Shown here: in pieces, positions 56,701 to 64,000 of the stretch
Layout of the letters: every line of letters starts with the position of its first letter
How positions within the stretch are numbered: position 1 is the first letter of the stretch
Assembly (NCBI GenBank): GCA_950097015.1
Contig: CATNEN010000039.1
Span: forward strand, 2,272,501 to 2,336,500
Reading direction: 5' to 3'
Length of the DNA: 64,000 nucleotides
Origin: Macrostomum hystrix
Lineage: Eukaryota > Platyhelminthes > Macrostomidae
Notes under the pieces: model-generated
Told to the model about the DNA's origin: nothing
Database searches by the model: none
The model's input: the letters and a program-made list of their open reading frames with translations, nothing else
Translations under genes and position numbers: made by a program

Positions 56701-59700
56701 CTCTGGAGTGACTGCCCTGGAGTGACTGCCCTGGAGTGACTGCCCTGGAGTGACTGCCCTGGAGTGAGAGTCCTGGAGTGAGAGTCCTGGAGTGACTGCC
56801 CTGGAGTGAGAGACCTGGAGTGAGAGTCCTAGAGAGTGAGAGTCCTAGAGTGAGAGTCCTAGAGAGTGAGAGTCCTAGAGAGTGAGAGTCCTAGAGTGAG
56901 AGTCCTGGAGTGAGTGCCCTGGAGTGAGAGTCCTGGAGTGAGAGTCCTAGAGAGTGAGAGTCCTAGAGAGTGAGAGTCCTAGAGAGTGAGAGTCCTAGAG
57001 AGTGAGAGTCCTAGAGAGTGAGAGTCCTAGAGAGTGAGAGTCCTAGAGTGAGAGTCCTAGAGAGTGAGAGTCCTAGAGAGTGAGAGTCCTAGAGAGTGAG
57101 AGTCCTAGAGAGTGAGAGTCCTAGAGAGTGAGAGTCCTAGAGAGTGAGAGTCCTAGAGAGTGAGAGTCCTAGAGAGTGAGAGTCCTAGAGAGTGAGAGTC
57201 CTAGAGAGTGAGAGTCCTAGAGAGTGAGAGTCCTAGAGAGTGAGAGTCCTAGAGAGTGAGAGTCCTAGAGAGTGAGAGTCCTAGAGAGTGAGAGTCCTAG
57301 AGAGTGAGAGTCCTAGAGTGAGAGTCCTAGAGTGAGAGTCCTGGAGTGAGTGCCCTGGAGTGAGAGTCCTAGAGAGTGAGAGTCCTAGAGTGAGAGTCCT
57401 AGAGAGTGAGAGTCCTAGAGAGTGAGAGTCCTAGAGTGAGAGTCCTGGAGTGAGTGCCCTGGAGTGAGAGTCCTGGAGTGAGAGTCCTAGAGAGTGAGAG
57501 TCCTAGAGAGTGAGAGTCCTAGAGAGTGAGAGTCCTAGAGTGAGAGTCCTAGAGAGTGAGAGTCCTAGAGAGTGAGAGTCCTAGAGTGAGAGTCCTAGAG
57601 AGTGAGAGTCCTAGAGTGAGAGTCCTAGAGAGTGAGAGTCCTAGAGTGAGAGTCCTGGAGTGAGTGCCCTGGAGTGAGTGCCCTGGAGTGAGAGACCTGG
57701 AGTGAGAGTCCTGGAGTGACGAGAGTGAAGGGGAGAGGAGAGGGAATTAGAGGAATATGGGAGAGGAGAGGGAATTAGAGGAAAAGGGGAGAGGAGAGGG
57801 AATTAGAGGAAAAGGGGAGAGGAGAGGGAATTAGAGGAAAAGGGGAGAGGAGAGGGAATTAGGGGGAAAGGGGAGAGGAGAGGGAATTAGAGGGAAAGGG
57901 GAGAGGAGAGGGAATTAGAAGAAAAGGGGAGAGGAGAGGGAATTAGAGGAAAGGGGGAGAGGAGAGGGAATTAGAGGAATAGGGGAGAGGAGAGGGAATT
58001 AGAGGAATAGGGGAGAGGAGAGGGAATTAGAGGAAAAGGGGAGAGGAGAGGGAATTAGAGGAATAGGGGAGAGGAGAGGGAATTAGAGGAAAAGGGGAGA
58101 GGAGAGGGAATTAGGGGAAAGGGGAGAGGAGAGTGAATTAGAGGAATATGGGAGAGGAGAGGGAATTAGAGGAATAGGGGAGAGGAGAGGGAATTATGGG
58201 AAAAGGGGAGAGGAGAGGGAATTAGAGGAAAAGGGGAGAGGAGAGGGAATTAGAGGAAAAGGGGAGAGGAGAGGGAATTAGAGGAAAAGGGGAGAGGAGA
58301 GGGAATTAGAGGAATAGGGAGAGGAGAGGGAATTAGAGGAATAGGGGAGAGGATAGGGAATTAGAGGAGAAGGGGAGAGGAGAGGGAAGTAGAGGAAAAG
58401 GGGAGAGGAGAGGGAATTAGAGGAAAAGGGGAGAGGAGAGGGAATTAGAGGAATAGGGGAGAGGAGAGGGAATTAGAGGAAAAGGGGAGAGGAGAGGGAA
58501 TTAGGGGAAAGGGGAGAGGAGAGTGAATTAGAGGAATATGGGAGAGGAGAGGGAATTAGAGGAATAGGGGAGAGGAGAGGGAATTATGGGAAAAGGGGAG
58601 AGGAGAGGGAATAAGAGGAAAAGGGGAGAGGAGAGGGAATTAGAGGAAAAGGGGAGAGGAGAGGGAATTAGAGGAAAAGGGGAGAGGAGAGGGAATTAGA
58701 GGAATAGGGAGAGGAGAGGGAATTAGAGGAATAGGGGAGAGGATAGGGAATTAGAGGAAAAGGGGAGAGGAGAGGGAAGTAGAGGAAAAGGGGAGAGGAG
58801 AGGGAATTAGAGGAAAAGGGGAGAGGAGAGGGAATTAGAGGAAAAGGGAAGAGGAGAGGGAATTAGAAGAAAAGGGGAGAGGAGAAGGAGAGTGAAAAAT
58901 CTGGTGGCAGTTGCCACATATTTCAACAGAATAACAGACAACGGCTAGCTAAAAACTGCATGACGAGATGGCGTGATAGTCTAAAAGAGGCCCCGATGTA
59001 GTCAGGGTAACTTTGTCACGCTGAAGCAGTGATGCGATGTTTTATAGCGGAGACTTTCAACTCCACTCCGGATTAGCTGCTCCGGTTGTTTTATTGGCAA
59101 AGGAAACTTTTGAGAAGAGAGTACCTTAGTATTCGATTGAGCTGGAATTCAAGGGCCTTTTCCCCAGTTTGGAGTAACTTTAAGCTTTGAGTTGAGTCTG
59201 CAGGAGAATCTGCTCACTGAAAAGTTAGCTGGTTAGCTATCTCAAGAGGGTATAAAGAGGAGTTGAATTGTGCCCCAGGATCAGGGGAGTCGGAGAACAG
59301 GCCGAGGCTTAACCTCTACCGATCTGTGCTTTTAGCTGCCAGCAGAGGACTAGCGGCTTCATCCAAGCAGTCAATCAGAACACGCTCGCCTCCGCCTGAG
59401 TCAGTTGTTCTTAATCTGTGCTCGGGGATTCCTCTCGAGGCAATTCTGCTCATTTCGCTGACTCCTGAGCACACACAAACAGATACTGTCCGCAGGCACT
59501 CACTCACACAATGGTGCACATCTGCCCTGACTTACTCATCGTCAGGCAGTGTACACTTTCACTGTGCCTTGGAGGATGGCCCTAGAAGGGCGTGAATTGC
59601 GCGACTAGCCACAAAGGTTTCTCACAGCGGCTGCGCCGAAAATGAATGAGACTTCGATGCGGAATCGAGCTCAGGGACCTGAGGCAAACGCACTGGATTA

Positions 59701-62700
59701 AGATTCCTGCAGAAAACTAAAAGCAAATAGATCTGCGCATCCTGTTTAATAGTTTACTCAGTTGGGATAACCAAGGCAAGTCAGGACCTTCCCAGAATTC
59801 CCTTTCCTCTTGCTCTCCCGCTTTCATTTCCCCAAAGCCCAGCCTAGAAAAGGCCACAGTGAATGTAGCGGCACCAAATGCTGCGGCATGAAAGGGCAGC
59901 GAAGCAAAGCAATACGGAAAGATTCAAAGACGGGAGGAACTATCGTAGAGAGGGTCCGCCTGCCCGTGTCTGGCGATCGTACCGGCTGGCAGAGACGTCA
60001 GAAAGCCAGGCCGCCATCGGCGTGGAATGGCGGGCGGCTGACTAAGAGGGGCCGGAGAAACGCACTGACTATCCGGGCACCGGTGGCTGACTGTGCGCCA
60101 AGCACTTTCCATTTTTCATTTCCGGGCAAACCCGGCCTTCTTTCTTTCTATCGCCACTGCCCCGGATTCGGCGGTGGCACGACGCATTCATTGCCAGCAG
60201 CATCTGCCCTTTTGTACAGAGTGTTCCATCTTCCCCCGTGCCATCACTAATGATGCCCAGCCGGCTGCTGTGAACAAAGTGCCCCACCACGCAGTCGTTC
60301 GCTCTCGCAAGTCAATAACAACAGATCCTGTGGGGAAGGGGGTCGGCCTCGCCATGTTCGATTGTGAGATTTCCCAGGTTGTGAGGCCTGTTAGACAAAC
60401 TAAAATGCTTCTGGTAATTGTCTGAAAAAGCCGTCATCGAGACAGTACCCGGTTCAAGCTTGCGGTATGGATTGTTTCCATAGCAATAACGGGCATGTCA
60501 GTTGTAAGATGTGTGCTTGAGTTACCACCTCATAGGCTGCAGGTAGGCTGTACCTAATTAAAGTGTTAGCACCGACGAAAGCTAGTATTATTAGTCTTAC
60601 CTGGGGGAAAATATCTCGAGCACAGGCTTTAGTCTCACTCATTGAGTTAAAATGAACAAACAAGTTTTTGTTTTCAGTGAGTCGCGATTCGTGAAAATTG
60701 AATGAATCCAAATGATGGCAAATTCAGCGCAACCGAAATCTATTTCCCGAATATCGAGCAAGCTCTCTTCCAACTACTCAGGGGTCATCCAAGACAATGC
60801 GCGACCCTGCGACAGCCGCCGGTTCGAGGAGGTGAAGGGCTGGAACTGCTCCAGCAGCAATGAGAAGTCTGGCGACGACAACACCAAGTGGACGTGCTTC
60901 GACGCAAATCCATCCGATAAGGACTGGATCCCCAAGCCGGGAATAGATCAGCGATGGCAAGGCCCAAACCAAGGCATCACCAACTTTGACAACATCGGCC
61001 TGGCCATGCTGACGGTGTTCCAGTGCATCACAATGGAGGGCTGGACGCAGATCATGTACTATGTGACTGACAGCATGGGTCCTGAGTTCGCCTGGGTGTA
61101 TTTTATTAGTCTCATCATTCTCGGCTCATTCTTTGTCATGAACCTGGTGCTTGGTGTTCTCAGCGGGTGAGCATAAGCCAGATTGTTGCGTGCACGTGTT
61201 TGATACACGAGTCCACACTTGCGACAGTTCACAATGAACTATTGCATTCCCAAATTCGCAGAGAGTTCTCTAAGGAGCGCGAGAAGGCCAAAAAGAAGGG
61301 CAAGTTTCACAAGCAGCGAGAGCGAATGAAGTTTGAAGAGGACTACAACGGCTACATGGAGTGGATCCTGACGGCTGGTGAGCTCTATGCGCTGCTCAGT
61401 CTGCTGAAACCCGCTGATTGGCTGGCGTTAGATAATAATAATAATATTGATAATATTTGCAGGAGGGCTGCGGGCAGTGGCACATCATTTGGTGACACTA
61501 GACCCGCAGCCAGCGAGGAGGCAATTCTGCCCATTTCGCTGACTCCTGAGCACACACGCACACAGATACTGTACGCGGGCATACGCTCACACAGGTGTGT
61601 ACATCTGCCCATGACTTTCTCATTGTCAGGCAGTGTACACTGTCACCGAGCCTTGGAGGTTGGCCCTCAAGGGCGTAAATTGCACGACAAGCCCACAAGC
61701 CTTCTCTCCGCGGCTGCGCCCCAAATAAATGTGGCCTCGCCGTGGAAAATCGAACTTAGGGACTGTGGTGCGAGAGGCAAACGCGATAACCGCTCTGCCA
61801 CCGACCCCCTGGCGTTAGATAATTTTGTCTCTTTTTTAGACCGGGACCTTCCAACCTCCGCAAGCTGATTGGCTGGCGTTAGATTTTTTCGTCTCTTTTT
61901 CTCAGACCGTGACCTCCCGAACTCCGCAAGCTGATTGGTTGGTGCACTCAACATCGTCAACCCATAGATTTGTGCCCCTCCCCTGAGCCAGACCCGGACT
62001 TTCTTCTAGGCAGTACGAAGGCTAATATACCATTAAATAGTAGATACCTTGACTGCAATCTAAAAAATGTTTACTGAGGTGCTCCCGAAAAAACTTTCAG
62101 AGGATCTATCCGACGACGAAGGCGACGAGGAAGAGGAGGAAGGCAGAAGTGAGTGAAACTGAAATTAGTGTCAATTTTGTTCCTTGGGAATTCATTATCC
62201 ATGGCTGTACATTACTTCCTGTAACATCGTTCCCGTCCCTAATTGGGCGATTACTTGTCATTTCGAAAAGTTGCCCGCTTGTTGATGAAGCGCAAAGATG
62301 CGAAATCCAATTGCAGATCATCACTCGCCAACCCGTCAGGGTACGCAGCTAGCCCACTTAAGGAGGCATTGCTAAATTCAGAGATAGGACATTGAGAGTT
62401 TTTCGTTGAAAATTTTGATTTAGAAATTACTAACAATTTTCGTTCGATTGTTGCCCAATCGAACAGAAACAGCTGTGGGTAGCAGCAGCAGCAGCAGCAG
62501 CAGCTAGTCGCCAGTCATTGTTCATCGCCATTGTTCGTAGCCACGCGGCAGTTCCCGATTTGCACTGAACTATTGAGTTTTTGTTTTGCACCGAAAAATC
62601 TTAGTTTTCAGTTGTTTTCGTTGCTAACAGTAGAGATTTAATTTGTTGCGGATTTAACTATAGGTACCAGTAGATCACTGTAACTCGCATGAGCCAGTGC

Positions 62701-64000
62701 AATTTAACCTTTTTAACTGGTAAAAACGGTTTATCGTTACAATCGGCTTGATTGAGTCATTTATGATTCAAGCATTCCTTTCAAGATGGAGTCAGGACGC
62801 ATAGCCTGTTAGAGATGGACTGCGCTGATCATTGCGATTCTCATTAAACAAAAAAAAAAACATTTTCATGAGCGATTTCACTCCGTGAAGTTTATTTTGC
62901 TTTTTCGAAGTTCCCATCCCAGAATAACGCGCAGAATCTTGCAGAGCTCAGTTTTTCTGGAAAACCTGTCTCCTCTCGCTTCGCAGGTAATGACCCAGCT
63001 GATTCAGTAGCCGCTGACCCAGCCATTAAGGCCATCCGAAGGCGTCGAAGACGCATTAGAAGTGAGAACTCAGAGCTCTAAACCTCATTGCCGGAAAGCA
63101 TAACTGGTTCTTAGTCTCAAACAGAGCATAGAAATTAAACCTCACACCTAGTCCCAGCTATTGCGCGGCGCTAAGGCTGTGTACAACTGTTCAGTCCGTG
63201 GACTGGGGTGGCCGCCGAACCGACCCTAATTTCTAACCCAAATGAGTCTGTAGATCGATGCTTATAGAGAGGCTTATCGCCGCAGCACTTTACAAATATA
63301 GGCCGGACTGTTTTAACTCCCGCATTGCGCGCATTGACACCACCGAGTCACACGCACTAGTTCGCACTGCAGCACTCTAGCCTCACCCAGTTACACACAA
63401 CCGCAGGTCAGAACTGCGGCAAGCTCAAGGCTGCTAACTTTTCTGTTGGGCTGAACGAGTTACGAATATGTCAGTCTTTAACGAGTTTTTTTTCCGGAGC
63501 CTGAGTTTCTCAAACAACAGTCGAACAGACAATTAGTCATAATATTAGACTTTTTAAATAAATGGTAATACTGTTAGAGATTTCCTCCATCATGCTTAGC
63601 TTTTAGAGTTCAGCCTTAATTTCTACTATCAGTGCTTTCTTTTGTTCTCCTGTGGACTCAGTTGGCTGTGTATCCAGATGTTGTCTTATAGAGCTTGGTT
63701 TCTGGGGTCGGCAAGCCAAAGCTACTAATTGAGCTCATTCTAATGTACCGGAGTTCAAAGGCGTAAATGTTTTGCTGGAAATGGGGCAAGTAAACTACTC
63801 GTATTAATTTCTCCCAATGAGTTTATTCGGCAATGCATGTTCCGTAAATGCTAATTACAGTTGTGCACAAACGACTTCATAAATATACGAGTAGATTGCC
63901 TGCACTTTAGTTTTCAGAAGAATCATGGTCCAGGAAGTTAATATGCTCAATTAAATGGCTCAAAATGGCTCAAATTATTTTTTGCTTTCGCAGAAAACAT
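47575..64000 (+). CDS. L-type (Cav1-like) voltage-gated calcium channel alpha-1 subunit, 5' part
   Basis: Eight exons with fully consistent phases: 47575-48116, 55256-55361, 56251-56665, 60782-61166, 61262-61377, 62101-62148, 62987-63061, 63994-64000 (continues right). Exon 1 encodes a polyQ/Ser-rich N-terminus ending [20 protein letters not shown], the conserved pre-IS1 segment. Exon 2 gives IS1 ([18 protein letters not shown]). Exon 3 gives S2-S5 with the voltage sensor [18 protein letters not shown]. Exon 4 gives the pore loop with selectivity Glu ([10 protein letters not shown]) and S6 to VLGVLSG. Exon 5 gives [15 protein letters not shown] and the AID helix ([16 protein letters not shown]) that binds the beta subunit. 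Exons 6-7 give an acidic linker and IRRRRRRIR before domain [12 protein letters not shown] and the S6 sequence favour Cav1 over Cav2. Start: ATG 47575 or 47359. The function is calcium entry on depolarisation. Introns are 95 bp to 7.1 kb and packed with minisatellites. Confidence 0.93.
47663..47802 (+). repeat. CAG/CAA (polyQ) tracts in channel exon 1
   Basis: Two coding runs, about 47664-47706 and 47782-47802, giving roughly 15 and 8 Gln; a third short run is at about 47977-47991. Mixed CAA/CAG in the first. Confidence 0.85.
48910..50312. repeat. 21-bp minisatellite in channel intron 1
   Basis: About 67 copies. Left part TCACTCTGATTCCTAGATCTG; from 49150 onwards TCACTCAGGCTCCTAGATCC plus G, with GATCC/CATCC/GATGC variants arranged in longer recurring patterns. 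The minus strand is open for about 490 codons as SRSLSDG repeats; not a protein, since it is antisense to the channel intron. Confidence 0.96.
50745..51290. repeat. 12-bp minisatellite in channel intron 1
   Basis: Unit AATCCCAAATCC with AATCCCGAATCC and a few longer variants, about 45 copies. Confidence 0.95.
51735..52695. repeat. 14/28-bp minisatellite in channel intron 1
   Basis: Unit TGATTATCTCAGCC (14 bp). The right half is a dimeric 28-bp form alternating CAGATTATCTCAGCC and TGATTATCTCAAT. Confidence 0.95.
52700..53570. other. GC-rich unique block in channel intron 1
   Basis: No exon fitting the phase of the flanking exons was found. 52898-52945 is nearly identical to 54825-54870 (GGGCCGGCAGCGCCAGAGAC), showing a local duplicate. 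Confidence 0.4.
53580..54075. repeat. Irregular CTGTCATTACCTGTCACTCT repeat
   Basis: Loosely tandem copies of CTGTCATTACCTGTCACTCT with much length variation; on the decayed side of minisatellite structure. Confidence 0.85.
54536..54820. repeat. ~43-bp minisatellite in channel intron 1
   Basis: Units of TCATCGTTTATCTCTCGATC then TATTCTCTCACAATCGTTTA; a single unit reappears at 54905-54935. Confidence 0.9.
55385..56215. repeat. 15-bp minisatellite filling channel intron 2
   Basis: About 55 copies of AGAGATCTGTCAGTT (CCG/CTG/CTT variants). It occupies nearly the whole 889-bp intron 55362-56250: 23 bp after the donor to 35 bp before the acceptor. Longer patterns with AGAGAGATCTTTCAGTAAGA recur near 55740, 55890 and 56045. 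Confidence 0.96.
56666..57718. repeat. 14/16-bp minisatellite starting at the channel intron 3 donor
   Basis: Units GAGTGACTGCCCTG (14 bp) at the left and GAGTGAGAGTCCTAGA (16 bp) for the rest, about 65 copies. The GTGAGTGCCCTGGAGTGACT at the array start is the splice donor itself. Confidence 0.96.
57719..58885. repeat. 28-bp purine minisatellite with 390-bp duplication
   Basis: About 41 copies of GAGGAGAGGGAATTAGAGGA plus AAAGGGGA. Rare variants GAGAGTGAATTAG (58131, 58521) and GGATAGGGAA (58351, 58741) are both 390 bp apart, so a 14-unit segment was duplicated. One strand is almost entirely purine. Confidence 0.96.
58886..59436. other. Unique intronic sequence (channel intron 3)
   Basis: No exon or element recognised. 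Confidence 0.45.
59437..59710 (-). repeat. SINE (family 1), diverged copy
   Basis: Aligns over most of its length with 61437-61808 in the same orientation: GAGGCAATTCTGCTCATTTC, GCACACACAAACAGATACTG, GGGCGTGAATTGCGCGAC, and a head with GAATCGAGCTCAGGGACCTG. Older than the 61-kb copy. Confidence 0.82.
59711..60781. other. Unique intronic sequence before the pore exon
   Basis: Partly GC-rich (59.8-60.3 kb); no exon fitting the channel was found and no element recognised. Confidence 0.45.
61400..61950. repeat. ~66-bp tandem segment around the SINE
   Basis: GCTGATTGGCTGGCGTTAGA occurs at about 61413 and 61866, with a related GCAAGCTGATTGG at about 61928, each followed by a GTCTCTTTTT tract. A short tandem repeat existed before the SINE inserted into it. 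Confidence 0.7.
61437..61808 (-). repeat. Full-length tRNA-derived SINE (family 1) with 15-bp target duplication
   Basis: 372-bp insertion in channel intron 5, flanked by CTGGCGTTAGATAAT at 61422-61436 and 61809-61823. On the minus strand it starts with a tRNA-like head: TGGCAGAGCGGTTATCGCG resembles an A box and AGTTCGATTTTCC a B box. A body with GGGCAGAATTGCCTCCTCGC follows, and it ends in an ATT/TAA-rich tail. Related copies: 5675-5770, 30921-31185, 59437-59710. Confidence 0.9.
62149..62986. other. Channel intron 6
   Basis: AT-rich; a (CAG)n run lies at about 62482-62505 and an A-run at about 62850. Nothing else seen. Confidence 0.55.
63062..63993. other. Channel intron 7 with SINE family 2 fragment
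   Basis: 63140-63215 (CACACCTAGTCCCAGCTATT, then TGTTCAGTCCGTGGAC) matches part of the element at 37490-37775. The rest is unique. Confidence 0.55.

Overview
The window looks like nuclear DNA from an animal. Genes are split by GT-AG introns with gtgag/gtaag donors, and there is no sign of operons. Recognisable products are a tandem coronin (coronin-7 type), an L-type voltage-gated calcium channel alpha-1 subunit and a BIR-domain protein. A mariner, a hAT-like element, a DUF3504 (Crypton-like) fragment and tRNA-derived SINEs are also present. A spiralian such as a free-living flatworm would fit, but that is inference and nothing here proves it. Coding exons are GC-rich; much of the remaining DNA is tandem repeats or AT-rich.

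Layout. 1-5160: 3' part of a coronin-7 gene (+), six exons with consistent phases. 5160-7860: spacer, a 20-bp minisatellite and an intron-less BIR/IAP-like ORF (+). 7770-15260: mobile-element territory, with a mariner nested in an older inverted repeat, a 1.1-kb hAT-like non-autonomous element with 8-bp target duplication, an AT-rich island, a DUF3504 fragment between short inverted repeats, and a foldback hairpin. 15313-19946: a large disordered protein (+), possibly taperin/phostensin-like. 20216-22090: two 33-bp minisatellites. 22219-23448: single-pass membrane protein (-). 25353-28691: single-pass Ig-domain receptor-like protein (-), three exons. 28.7-47.4 kb: almost gene-free, filled by arrays and SINE pieces, with one tentative small gene at 38964-40900 (+). 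47575-64000: 5' part of an L-type (Cav1-like) calcium channel gene (+), eight exons running off the right edge. They cover the N-terminus, all of domain I, the beta-subunit-binding AID helix and the start of the I-II linker.

The most unusual property is the minisatellite load. Roughly thirty arrays (unit 12-63 bp) are present, and nearly every long intron is largely filled by a family of its own. Several arrays begin within tens of bases of a donor or end at an acceptor, and some units carry GTGAG or pyrimidine-CAG motifs that resemble splice sites. Many arrays have units divisible by three and are open in several frames on both strands, giving long spurious ORFs that should not be annotated as proteins. 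The genes appear functionally unrelated. The only shared theme is that two (-) genes encode type I membrane proteins.
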